Below, piece by piece: positions 1-8,169 of a stretch of DNA of 35,429 nt (positions within the stretch are counted from its first letter, which is position 1; every line of letters starts with the position of its first letter). The position numbers and the translations under genes are program-made. The notes beneath the pieces are model-generated. The model did not search any database. It was given only the letters and a program-made list of their open reading frames with translations, and had not been told where the DNA came from. Source of the DNA: Thermomicrobiales bacterium (lineage in GTDB: Bacteria; Chloroflexota; Chloroflexia; Thermomicrobiales; UBA6265); contig JAMLHN010000038.1 of NCBI GenBank assembly GCA_023957115.1, positions 1 to 35,429 of the forward strand, read 5' to 3'.

Positions 1-399
1 CTCGGTATCTATCGCATCATTCAGGAGGCGCTGCACAACGCGCTCCGGCATGCCCACGCCGATGAAGCAGTCGTGAAAATCGAGTATCGGGACAACGAGC
101 TGCGCGCCTCGGTGCGGGACAACGGGTCCGGATTCGATATCGAATCGGCGGGACGGTCGATGTCCCTGGGCCTGCTGAGCATGCGGGAGCGGGCAGCGGC
201 CATCGGCGCGGATCTGGACATCGTTTCGCGGCCGGGAGCCGGCACTATCGTCGTCCTGCGCCGGCCGTGGGAGAATGATCTTGTCCGGCCGGTACCGGAA
301 ACCGAGCCGGATACATGGGCTGACGATGTACCGGTGGACGGAACGTCTGCGAACGGCACCCATGAAACCGAACCGGTACCCGAGGCTCAGAACGCGTGA
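1..399 (+). CDS. Sensor histidine kinase, NarL/LiaS type (C-terminal end only)
   Basis: The reading frame is open from base 1, so the gene starts outside the window and only the last 132 codons are seen. They form an HATPase_c domain: an N-box (RIIQEALHNALRHA, bases 13-54), a G1 box (DNGSGFD, about bases 118-138) and a G2-like stretch (GLLSMRERA, about 169-195). This short ATPase domain with 'SMRERA' is typical of HisKA_3-type kinases that pair with LuxR/NarL regulators. The tail after about base 270 is acidic, low in complexity and rich in Glu, Pro and Thr. The stop codon overlaps the GTG start of the response regulator (GTGA), so the pair is translationally coupled and almost certainly a cognate two-component system. 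The input domain is not visible and the signal cannot be inferred. Confidence 0.9.
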   Translation, partial: LGIYRIIQEALHNALRHAHADEAVVKIEYRDNELRASVRDNGSGFDIESAGRSMSLGLLSMRERAAAIGADLDIVSRPGAGTIVVLRRPWENDLVRPVPETEPDTWADDVPVDGTSANGTHETEPVPEAQNA

Positions 400-1031
400 T
401 CTCCGTCTTATTGGTCGATGACCATCCGGTTGTCGTCGAAGGTGTTCGCCGGGTTCTGGAGACGTCGGAAGACATCTCGGTGGCTGGGGTCGCGCACGAT
501 GCATCCGGCGCGATCGAACAGGCCAAGCTGCTCAAACCCGATGTGATCCTGCTCGATCTCCGCATGCCGGGGGCGAGCGGCGTCCAGGCAACCCGGCGTT
601 TGCGGGAACAGGATGTTCGCTCAGCCGTCATCATCCTGACGTCCTACGGCGACCAGGCGTATGTGCGCCAGGCGCTGGAAGCGGGCGCCGACGGGTATCT
701 ACTCAAATCCACCCCACCCGATCAGTTGATTTCCGCTATTCGCAGCGCGGTGCGCGGCCGGCGCCAGCTCAGCCCCGAGCTGCTGGACGCGGTCCTGGAG
801 GACTTCAAGGGGCTGGCGCGCGAGCAAACCCGCCGGGATGCCGACCTCTCCGATGAGGATCGGGAGATCCTCAAGCTTGCGGCGCAGGGATTGACGAACC
901 GTGAAATCGGCCGGGAGCTCGGCCGCAGTGAGATTGCGATCAAGAAGCGCCTCCAGGTCATCTTCGCCAAGCTGGGAGCAATCGACCGGGCGCACGCGGT
1001 GGCCGAGTCGATCCGGCGGGGGCTTATTTGA
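396..1031 (+). CDS. Response regulator, LuxR/NarL family
   Basis: A 211-residue DNA-binding response regulator. The N-terminal receiver domain carries the acidic pair D8/D9, the phosphoacceptor D54 (LLDLRMPG), T82 and K104 (LLKS). A linker of about 30 residues leads to a LuxR-type helix-turn-helix at about 151-211 (LSDEDREILKLAAQGLTNREIG, then the recognition helix). The start is GTG at 396, which overlaps the kinase stop by 4 bases; this gives the canonical receiver start MISVLLVDDHP. Phosphorylated by the upstream kinase, it would bind promoters as a dimer; the targets are unknown. Its stop codon is the first triplet of a long imperfect inverted repeat, so the mRNA would end in, or be followed directly by, a large stem. 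Confidence 0.95.
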   Translation: MISVLLVDDHPVVVEGVRRVLETSEDISVAGVAHDASGAIEQAKLLKPDVILLDLRMPGASGVQATRRLREQDVRSAVIILTSYGDQAYVRQALEAGADGYLLKSTPPDQLISAIRSAVRGRRQLSPELLDAVLEDFKGLAREQTRRDADLSDEDREILKLAAQGLTNREIGRELGRSEIAIKKRLQVIFAKLGAIDRAHAVAESIRRGLI

Positions 1032-1150
1032 GGAGTTGGGATTTAGGAGTTAGGATGGTGGGTCCAGGGTCCAGAGAGTCTGATCGATTGTTCGGTACGT
1101 TGTGCTCTTCCTTCGTGCCTAGTTCCTAGCTCCCAGATCCTAGCTCCTCA
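1029..1150 (+). repeat. Long imperfect inverted repeat made of degenerate heptamers
   Basis: The left arm 1029-1055 starts at the TGA stop of the response regulator and is matched in reverse complement by 1124-1150. 22 of 27 positions are Watson-Crick. Four of the five mismatches would be G-U pairs in a plus-strand RNA, leaving one A-C. The loop is about 68 nt. The right arm reads as a degenerate 7-base tandem repeat of the form TAGNTCC. The function is unknown; it could stabilise the 3' end of the two-component mRNA. Confidence 0.7.
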
Positions 1151-1356
1151 ATATGGCGCGAACGGACTACGACGTTCGAAACGCGAATGCGTTACGCGCG
1201 AACGGACCGATTTCCGTATCCAATTGGGCGTAGTTGTGCGCAAAGCTCGCTCCTATCATAGGAACAGATCGATCGAGTACCAGCCAGCACTTGTTCGATC
1301 CCCGACGAACACCAACCAGCCAGCGGTGTACGCGGGAACTTCCCTCAAACGAAGTA

Positions 1357-1398
1357 GGCCGAACGGGACCAGCCACCCGTTCGGCCGATTTCATTTTT
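1357..1398 (+). terminator. Intrinsic terminator, plus strand
   Basis: A perfect 11-bp GC-rich stem (GGCCGAACGGG at 1357-1367, CCCGTTCGGCC at 1376-1386) with an 8-nt loop is followed at 1389-1398 by TTTCATTTTT. It faces the plus strand and lies 326 bases past the response-regulator stop. It therefore ends either a long 3' untranslated region or an unrecognised small RNA transcribed from 1150-1350. Confidence 0.8.
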
Positions 1399-1550
1399 AG
1401 CACGCAGCACGCAGGGAGAGAGCATAGTTGCGTTGTCATCGTTGCTCTTACGCAGTCAGGGCGTCGACTCGGCTTGCCGCGGCACGAAGGCCGCCCCCGC
1501 TGACTGCTGACTGCTGACTGCTGACTGCTCAATTCTGCGTGCTGCCTGCT
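1399..1550. repeat. Heptamer tandem repeats and a flanking inverted pair
   Basis: Three short arrays with a 7-base period sit together. AGCACGC occurs about 2.4 times at 1399-1415. TGACTGC occurs four times perfectly at 1501-1528. 1534-1550 matches the reverse complement of 1399-1415 at 15 of 17 positions. No reading frame here looks like protein. The rest of the 1032-1560 gap holds only the inverted repeat and the terminator described separately. Confidence 0.75.
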
Positions 1551-1560
1551 TCGGAAGGGG

Positions 1561-3369
1561 TCAGAACGACCAGATCTGGGGGACGAGGAGGATACCGACG
1601 AGAGCGTAGAGGATGAGCAGCACCAAACCAAGCTTCCAGTAGTCGCCAAATTTGTATCCGCCGGGTTCCATGACCATCAGGTTCGCGGGGGTGGCAATGG
1701 GGGTCAGAAAGGCGGCGTGGAAGGCGACGTTGACGCACATCAGGACGGCGAGCGCGGAGATGCCGGCTTCGGCTGATACGGAGATGGCGATGGGCAGAAC
1801 GATGAGCGCGGTGGCCGTGTTGCTGATGAGCTGGCCGAGAATGGCGGAGACGACGAACAATCCGAACAGAATCAGGTAAGGGCTGCCGCCGCCGACCAGA
1901 TCGACGATGAGGTTGGAGATCGACTCCGCCGCGCCGGAGCGAGTAATCGCCAATGAGAGCGGGGTCATGCCGCCGACGATGATGAGCGTCGGCCAATTGA
2001 TGGCGCGGTGTGCCTGATCTACGGGAAGCACTCGCAGGACCACCATGGCAATGGCAGCCAGCAACGTGGCAACCACCGGGGGCACCAGATCGAACGACAT
2101 CAACACGATCATGCCGAACAGGATGCCGAGGGCCGGGAACGCTCGCTTGCCCATGGCTATGGTCTGACGACGAATGGCATCCGGAGAATCGACCAGGATC
2201 ACATCTGGGTCGCGAGTTTGCTGCTCGAGGTCCGACCACAAGCCGTAGAGGAGCATGGAATCCCCGGCTTCCAGGCGAATCGATCGTCCCGATTCGATTT
2301 GTTCGGTGCCGCGGCGAAGTCCAAAGACCACCAGCTTGCCGCTTTCGGTTGCCATACCGGGATAGACCTCGTCCCCGATGTAGCGCGAGCGCGGCGAGAT
2401 CAACACCTCGGCGATGCCGGTATCGCGCGTCACCAAGCCGGTAGCGAACTCCCCGCTGGCGTCGGTATCGAGCGAAAGTCCTTCCGCCTGCGCGAAGGCG
2501 CGCAGGCTCTCCTCGCTGCCGCGCACCAGAAGCTCGTCACCAGAGCGAAGCGGTGCGTCCATCGGCATGAGCTCCCCGTCAGAACGCACCCCGAGCAAGT
2601 GCAGATCGGCCGGGAGCTCGGCGTTCAACCGGTCGATTGTCTTGCCGGTGAGCTCAGAGGTATCGCTCGCCCAGAAGCGGCCGAGCTTGTCCTCGGCGAG
2701 ATAGTGCTGTTTCAGCTTCGAGGGAAGGGTGCTCAAGTCCTTGAGCGCGGTCGCCGGCTCGCGATCGGGAAGCAGTTTGTCGCCAATCAACAACACCAGA
2801 ATGATCGTCCCGATCAGCAGGGGGACACCGACCAGCGTGAACGAGAAGAAATTGAGCTCCCCCACTCCCGCATCGCGCGCGGTTTCCATGGTGAGCACAC
2901 TGACCGGCGAGGCGGTGAGCACGAGTAAGGCCCCGGAATGCGCGGCGAAGGCCAGCGGCATGAGCACCTTGGACGGGCGAATGGAAAACTGCACGGCCAA
3001 TGCGACGACCATGGGCACGAGCGCCGCCACCGACCCGTTGGTGGTGATCATGGCGGTGAGGACAGCGACCACCACCATGAGCATGATCAGCAGGCGGGTC
3101 TTGCTGCCACGCGAATAGGTCGCCAGCAACTGCCCCGCCCAGGTCGTCACCCCGGCGTTGTTGAGTCCTTCCGCGACGACAAAGAGGGCCGCGATGAGCA
3201 CGACCGTTGGACTGCCAAAGCCACCGACGGCTTCTTCGGCAGAGATGACCCCGACGGCCCAGAGGGCAAGCGCCACGCTGAGCGCAACCGATCCGACCGG
3301 AAGCCTGTTCCAGATGAAGAGCACAACCGCCGCAGCGAGAATGAGCAAGGTAAGGGTTTGATCGCTCAT
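1561..3369 (-). CDS. SLC13/DASS-type permease with RCK_C (TrkA-C) domains
   Basis: A 602-residue membrane transporter of the divalent anion:sodium symporter type. Hydrophobic helices fill residues 1-200 and about 410-602. Between them lies a soluble insert (about 215-385) with two RCK_C/TrkA-C-like modules, recognised by the 'LxxGDELLVRGSEESLRAF' and 'IRLEAGDSMLLYG' endings. The second half keeps the family's ISNTATALIVLPIA motif; the matching site in the first half is ITTNGSVAALVP, a less usual version. Homologues carry sulfate, carboxylates or similar anions; the substrate is not predictable here. The ATG overlaps the stop of the upstream Vps62-domain gene (ATGA), so the two are co-translated and probably act together. 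Downstream on this strand are only heptamer repeats. Confidence 0.9.
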   Translation of the reverse strand: MSDQTLTLLILAAAVVLFIWNRLPVGSVALSVALALWAVGVISAEEAVGGFGSPTVVLIAALFVVAEGLNNAGVTTWAGQLLATYSRGSKTRLLIMLMVVVAVLTAMITTNGSVAALVPMVVALAVQFSIRPSKVLMPLAFAAHSGALLVLTASPVSVLTMETARDAGVGELNFFSFTLVGVPLLIGTIILVLLIGDKLLPDREPATALKDLSTLPSKLKQHYLAEDKLGRFWASDTSELTGKTIDRLNAELPADLHLLGVRSDGELMPMDAPLRSGDELLVRGSEESLRAFAQAEGLSLDTDASGEFATGLVTRDTGIAEVLISPRSRYIGDEVYPGMATESGKLVVFGLRRGTEQIESGRSIRLEAGDSMLLYGLWSDLEQQTRDPDVILVDSPDAIRRQTIAMGKRAFPALGILFGMIVLMSFDLVPPVVATLLAAIAMVVLRVLPVDQAHRAINWPTLIIVGGMTPLSLAITRSGAAESISNLIVDLVGGGSPYLILFGLFVVSAILGQLISNTATALIVLPIAISVSAEAGISALAVLMCVNVAFHAAFLTPIATPANLMVMEPGGYKFGDYWKLGLVLLILYALVGILLVPQIWSF

Positions 3370-5324
3370 GCCTGTACCGCCTCCACTGCTGGGCCGGATT
3401 CGACCACGCGGTCGTCAGCCGCAGGTTCCCGATAATACGGATTTCCACGTTCCTCGATGTAGAAGAGGGTGAGCCCGATCGTTGCCAGCGGCACGGTGAC
3501 CACGTAGATCAGACTGCTGATCAGATTGGCCGTCACCGGTGAAAGATGGAGCCAAACCATGAGCAAGAAGCCAACGATGGGCCCAGGCACGATGGCGATA
3601 GCCTGAAAAACGATGGTGTTGAGCGATGTCGGTATCCAGCGATAGCGGACGACTTCACGACTCCAGTTGAGCGCGGCCCTCCAGGTTCTCGCTCCGCTGA
3701 CCAACACCCCCTGCGTATAGAACTGCCAACGCACCAGAATGAACACGGCAAGCAGAATGCCGACGAACGACGAGATGAGGAAGCCGGTCACCACCGACAG
3801 GAGCAGGAGGCAGATGAGGATCGGTTTGATGCGTCGCAGCACGGTTGTGTAGCAGATCGTGACGCTGGTGGGTTGATTGCGCAGCACCATGGCCGTCGCC
3901 GCCACGGTGGCCGGTACGACCAGGAGCAAGATGGCCAGATACTGAAAGCTCGTAGCCAGAAAGAGAGACGCGATCGATGTCTGGGACGGACTGTTGAACC
4001 ATTCGACGAGCCAGCTTCCGGGCCGGAATTGCCGGAGCAACCAGGCAAGCCCGTCGAACACGATGCCGATCGGTACGGCCGCCAGACCGATCTTGACAAA
4101 CAGCTTCCAGTTCTCCCGGTAGATGCGAGTTGCCCAGCCGATCCGGCGGCGCATCTGAAAGCCGAGCGTGCCAATGGCAAGTACCAACCCGAGCAGGCCG
4201 ACCAGCAGCGCGCGCTGGTTTTGATCTGCCCAGCTGATGACAGCCGCGCCGCCGGATGAAAGGGCGCAGAATGTATCGGTCACATTCGGTCCGAACGAGT
4301 TGGACCCGGGGACGATCAGGCTCGAGCTTCGCCAGTTCGCCATATCGGTAACTGGATCCGCCCAACGGCGGGTCAGATTTGGCGAGCGGGGTCCGTTGAA
4401 TTCCCACGGTTGCCGCTCTCCCCAACGGCCGCCGAAGGTGGCCCACCCGAACGCGCTGTCCGGATCTGGGTCATTGGGAACGACCACGACCTCGAGCGGG
4501 GTCTCGGTCCCGGTTGGACGTGCATTGTCGCAACCGAAGCCAGTACCGTTCTCTCCCCAGCCAAGAAAGAGCTCCTGTTCGTAATGGGTCGCGTGAGAAC
4601 CAGCCGCCGGATAGATCTTTGGATGCCCGTCGACGAGCTTCAGCTTGCGGTCATCGGGATCGGCGAGCTCGCCGCCACCATGCTGGGCATAGGCGTAGCG
4701 GATCGGCTCGCCGGCCAGCGCGGTTTCGACACTATCCGCATCGAAGACGACCTGAACGACCTCCCAGTCCCCTTCGTGCAGATTGTTCCAATCGTTGAAG
4801 TACCACCAGAGCCAGTACTGGATGACGACTCGATGCGCGTCCTCATCGACGACGATGTGCGCGTAGGTGGTCGGTTTCAGCCCTTGTGCGGCAGCGTACT
4901 GCTGGAAGTCAGTCTCGAAGACGCAACCGGGACGGCGCGGGTTGCCGGGAAAGTCCAGATAGTACTGATCGTCGAGATTGGCAATATCCTGCGCGGACGG
5001 CGCCATCTTGATAATCGTGTCGGTGGCGGATGACCCGGTATCGGCAATCTTGAGCGCGACGCCGGGGTTGCCCAGCACCGATTCGACCGGAGCCGGGAAA
5101 TACCCCTCGCCATCCCGGTCGCAGGGGGCGGTCTGGTCGCGTAGCACGGCGATCGGAGCGTAGCGATCGGCCAGCTCCTGCGCCGGGTCCACCTGCGCGC
5201 GAGCGGCCGCGTGTGGGAGCTGAGCGACCACTGACGCCAGAATTATTATCAGGAGAATCCCGCGAATTGCCCTTCGGCTCGACATAGACCGATCTTCACT
5301 GATGATGAATCGAAGGATAACCAT
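3366..5324 (-). CDS. Secreted/membrane protein with Vps62-like domain and C-terminal transmembrane region
   Basis: A 652-residue protein. An N-terminal hydrophobic leader (about residues 18-42) is followed by an extracytoplasmic domain (about 45-345) with features of the Vps62 family: the YWLWWYFNDWNNLHEGDWE block, then the HPKIYPAAGSHATHYE block, both rich in aromatic and charged residues. Around residues 375-630 there are about seven hydrophobic segments resembling DUF975/glycerophosphoryl-phosphodiesterase-type membrane domains. The tail is short and acidic. The start at 5324 is supported by AAGGAAG about 8 nt upstream; M14 has no comparable site. Vps62 was named in yeast, and the role of bacterial members is unknown. 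Fusion to a multi-pass membrane domain and coupling to an SLC13-type transporter point to an envelope function, which is inference. Confidence 0.75.
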   Translation of the reverse strand: MVILRFIISEDRSMSSRRAIRGILLIIILASVVAQLPHAAARAQVDPAQELADRYAPIAVLRDQTAPCDRDGEGYFPAPVESVLGNPGVALKIADTGSSATDTIIKMAPSAQDIANLDDQYYLDFPGNPRRPGCVFETDFQQYAAAQGLKPTTYAHIVVDEDAHRVVIQYWLWWYFNDWNNLHEGDWEVVQVVFDADSVETALAGEPIRYAYAQHGGGELADPDDRKLKLVDGHPKIYPAAGSHATHYEQELFLGWGENGTGFGCDNARPTGTETPLEVVVVPNDPDPDSAFGWATFGGRWGERQPWEFNGPRSPNLTRRWADPVTDMANWRSSSLIVPGSNSFGPNVTDTFCALSSGGAAVISWADQNQRALLVGLLGLVLAIGTLGFQMRRRIGWATRIYRENWKLFVKIGLAAVPIGIVFDGLAWLLRQFRPGSWLVEWFNSPSQTSIASLFLATSFQYLAILLLVVPATVAATAMVLRNQPTSVTICYTTVLRRIKPILICLLLLSVVTGFLISSFVGILLAVFILVRWQFYTQGVLVSGARTWRAALNWSREVVRYRWIPTSLNTIVFQAIAIVPGPIVGFLLMVWLHLSPVTANLISSLIYVVTVPLATIGLTLFYIEERGNPYYREPAADDRVVESGPAVEAVQA

Positions 5325-5564
5325 ACTGGCTCTTCCTTAAGCGGGGCACTTGTACCACGGTTACAGGTGATTTGATGGGAGATCGGATGAGGCCAGGGAC
5401 CTGAGGAGACGAAACGGTCCGGGTTCGCGCGAATGGCGAACCGATCGGGTCGCTCTGCGGTAATGTGACCGAATCTCGACTGTCGAAACTGGTACTGCGC
5501 ACGTCCAATCTGCCAGGGGTGGGATACTTGCAGGGAACGCACGATCCACGAAGGAGCTCCCGCA

Positions 5565-7835
5565 ATGGCGCATCCAGACAAGCCACATCTCGACCGCGTA
5601 CCGAAACGATGGAATCCATCCGTTTGGGCGAGCAAGGTTCCCTTCGGTCTGACGACGCCCCATCCGAACAACTTCGCCGAGATCACCCGCGCCATGCGGG
5701 AGAACAAAGACGAGCTCCCCTACGCCTGGCGCATTCTGAACCAGGGCGTTTGCGATGGGTGCGCGCTGGGCGTTGCAGGTCTGCGCGACTGGACGACCGA
5801 TGGGCCACATCTCTGCAATATCCGGCTCCGTCTGCTCCGTTTGAACACGATGCCGGGGTTCGATCCCCGGCTGCTCGCCGATGTGACGCCCTTGCGCAAC
5901 CAGAAGAGCGCCAAGCTGCGCGAGCTGGGACGCATTCCCTATCCGATGATGCGCGAGAAGGGCGACCCGGGATTTCGCCGGATCACGTGGGATGTCGCGC
6001 TCGACACGATTGCCGGCCGGATCAAAACGTCGTCACCCGACCGGATCGGGTTCTATCTGACCGGACGTGGAACGGTCAACGAGACCTATTACGCCGCGCA
6101 AAAAGCGGTGCGCGCGATGGGCACCAACTCGATCGACAATGCAGCGCGTATCTGTCACGCGCCGAGTAGTGTTGCGCTCAAGGACACCCTCGGCGTAGGC
6201 GCGACCACCTGCGGCTACGGCGACTGGATCGGGACCGATCTGCTGGTGTTCATCGGATCGAATCCGGCGAACAATCAACCGGTGACGACCAAGTATCTCC
6301 ATTACGCAAAGAAGGCCGGCACGAAGGTGGTGCTGGTCAATACCTACCGCGAACCGGGTATGGAGCGGTATTGGGTGCCGTCTATCCCGGAAAGCGCGCT
6401 CTTCGGTACAAAGATTGCCGACGATACCGTCCTCATTACCCAAGGAGGCGATATCGCCTTCCTGAGCGGGGCGCTCAAGCACATCTTCGAACGAGATCTG
6501 GTCGATCACGATTTCATCGCAACGCATACGACGGGATTCGATGCGCTCAAGGCGTCGATCGAGGCAATGAGCTGGTCGACCCTCGAAGAGGGGAGCGGGG
6601 TTTCCGAGGCGGAGATGCGGGCATTCGGTCAGTTGGTAGGCACGGCCAAGACCGCAGTCTTCGTCTGGAGTATGGGCATTACGCAGCACACGAACGGCGA
6701 GGCAAACGTGCGCGCAATCGTCGACCTGGCGCTGACCCGCGGGTTCGTCGGGCGGGATATGTGCGGGCTGATGCCGATTCGCGGACATTCCGGGATTCAG
6801 GGAGGCGCGGAAATGGGCGCCTACTCGACCGCGTTTCCGGGCAACATCAAGATCACCCCGGAATCGGCCGCCGCGCTCAGTGAACAATGGGGGTTCACGG
6901 TACCCGATCGACCGGGGATGATCACCTCGGAGATGATCGACGCTGCCGACCAGGGCGAGCTGGACGTGCTGTTCGCGGCCGGAAGCAACTTCCTGGAGGT
7001 GCTGCCAGATCCGGCGTATATCGACCAGGCGTTGGGCAAGATCCCGCTGCGGGTGCATCAAGACATCGTGCTGACCAGTCAGATGTTCATCGATCCGGCC
7101 GATACGGTGATTCTGCTGCCGGCTGCGACCCGGTACGAAACACCGGGTGGTGTGACGCAGCGCTCGACCGAGCGACGGGTCATGTTCTCTCCGGAGATCG
7201 AAGGACGGCGCATCGGGGAGGCCCGGCCGGAATGGGAGATCTTTCTCGATCTTGCGCGGCGCGTGCGTCCCGATCTGCGTATGCAGCTGACCTATCCGTC
7301 GACCCAGCAGGTCCGGGAGGAGATTGCGCGCATCGTCCCGCTCTACGACGGGATCCAGCGGTTGCACAAAACCGGCGACCAGTTCCAGGCGGGCGGCAAG
7401 CATCTTTGCGAAAACTGGGTTTTCCCAACCGAGGACGGGAAAGCGCATTTCTTTCCGGTTCCGTTGCCGGAACGCGAGATCCCCGCCGGCACGTTCGCAG
7501 TGGCGACCCGGCGTGGCAAGCAGTTCAACAGCATGATCCACGACCAGAAAGACGCGATCACCAATTCGATGCGTGATGCGGTGTTCATGAATGCGCGGGA
7601 TGCCAAGGAACTGGGACTTGCCGATGGCGATGCCGTGCTGTTGCACAACAGCTCCGGCGAGCTTCGCGGGCGGGTTCAGATCGTGCCGATCGCGCGCCGG
7701 AATCTGCAGGTTATGTGGCCGGAAGGAAATGTGCTGCTGGATCGGCACAAACGGTCGCCGGAATCGGGCGTGCCGGATTACAACGCGTATGTGACGGTCG
7801 AGCGGGACCAAGCGTCTTCGCTGGCGGCGGATTGA
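5565..7835 (+). CDS. FdhF/YdeP-family molybdopterin oxidoreductase
   Basis: A 756-residue member of the molybdopterin (DMSO-reductase) superfamily, YdeP-like branch. The N-terminal Fe-S-type motif is GVCDGC (C63, C66). The conserved ARICHAPSS block places C197 where E. coli FdhF has the selenocysteine Mo ligand, so this is a Cys enzyme. The middle shows the substrate-channel and cofactor segments (GSNPANNQP, RGHSGIQGG). The C-terminal molydop-binding domain (about 645-750) starts at FAVATRRGKQFNSM. AAGGAG lies about 10 nt before the ATG. YdeP relatives are linked to acid resistance or formate-like oxidations, but the real substrate is unproven. No Fe-S or cytochrome partner is adjacent. FdhD follows on the same strand and probably inserts sulfur into this enzyme's cofactor. 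Confidence 0.9.
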   Translation: MAHPDKPHLDRVPKRWNPSVWASKVPFGLTTPHPNNFAEITRAMRENKDELPYAWRILNQGVCDGCALGVAGLRDWTTDGPHLCNIRLRLLRLNTMPGFDPRLLADVTPLRNQKSAKLRELGRIPYPMMREKGDPGFRRITWDVALDTIAGRIKTSSPDRIGFYLTGRGTVNETYYAAQKAVRAMGTNSIDNAARICHAPSSVALKDTLGVGATTCGYGDWIGTDLLVFIGSNPANNQPVTTKYLHYAKKAGTKVVLVNTYREPGMERYWVPSIPESALFGTKIADDTVLITQGGDIAFLSGALKHIFERDLVDHDFIATHTTGFDALKASIEAMSWSTLEEGSGVSEAEMRAFGQLVGTAKTAVFVWSMGITQHTNGEANVRAIVDLALTRGFVGRDMCGLMPIRGHSGIQGGAEMGAYSTAFPGNIKITPESAAALSEQWGFTVPDRPGMITSEMIDAADQGELDVLFAAGSNFLEVLPDPAYIDQALGKIPLRVHQDIVLTSQMFIDPADTVILLPAATRYETPGGVTQRSTERRVMFSPEIEGRRIGEARPEWEIFLDLARRVRPDLRMQLTYPSTQQVREEIARIVPLYDGIQRLHKTGDQFQAGGKHLCENWVFPTEDGKAHFFPVPLPEREIPAGTFAVATRRGKQFNSMIHDQKDAITNSMRDAVFMNARDAKELGLADGDAVLLHNSSGELRGRVQIVPIARRNLQVMWPEGNVLLDRHKRSPESGVPDYNAYVTVERDQASSLAAD

Positions 7836-7904
7836 GATGAACGCCCGTTTGCCGATGCGAGTGGTTGGTTGTCGAATTGGACCAGGGCTTTGGGGTGTGG
7901 GTTC

Positions 7905-8080
7905 GCCTCACCCCCAGCCCCGTGTCGCTCTTGCTGCCGAATCGCCTCACGGGCCCCTCTGGGAGAGGGAGCGGTCTGTAAGGTGCGTGCCGAGTTGGGA
8001 AGGGTGTTGGGCTCGGTGTTTACCCTCATCCATCCCCCAGCCCCCTTCCTTCTCCCAATGCTGGGAGAAGGAAGGGGGAG
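7905..8080. repeat. Palindromic intergenic repeat cluster (copy 1)
   Basis: This fills the 334-base gap between the oxidoreductase and fdhD. Its core is a perfect 17-bp inverted repeat, CCCCCTTCCTTCTCCCA at 8041-8057 and its complement at 8062-8078, with the loop ATGC. It is preceded by CCTCATCCATCCCCCA. A second, related unit (TCGCCTCACCCCCAGCCCC, then CCCTCTGGGAGAGGG) lies at 7908-7972. Both units recur near 35196-35350, so this is a dispersed REP-like family. The hairpin could also weaken transcription into fdhD. The rest of the gap shows nothing. Confidence 0.85.
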
Positions 8081-8169
8081 CAGAGGTCACGAACCGGCTC
8101 TGCCTCCCTCGCCCCATCGCTCTGTTTATGCCTACCAGCACTCTTTGCCTCAGATTCCGAGCTTAAGCT

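Noticed and set aside
1320..1398. AGCGGTGTACGCGGGAA before a terminator looks like a T-box leader
   Set aside because: The essential UGGN bulge is not matched, and no tRNA-synthetase or amino-acid gene follows on the plus strand.
1501..1528. TGACTGC repeats as a CRISPR array
   Set aside because: The units are 7 bases with no spacers and no cas genes are present.
5852..5871. GGGGTTCGATCCCC resembles a tRNA T-arm
   Set aside because: It lies in the middle of the conserved oxidoreductase frame and no acceptor, D or anticodon arm can be built around it.
6033..7811. 592-codon open frame on the minus strand
   Set aside because: It is the antisense shadow of the molybdopterin oxidoreductase, with Arg/His-rich composition and no domain.
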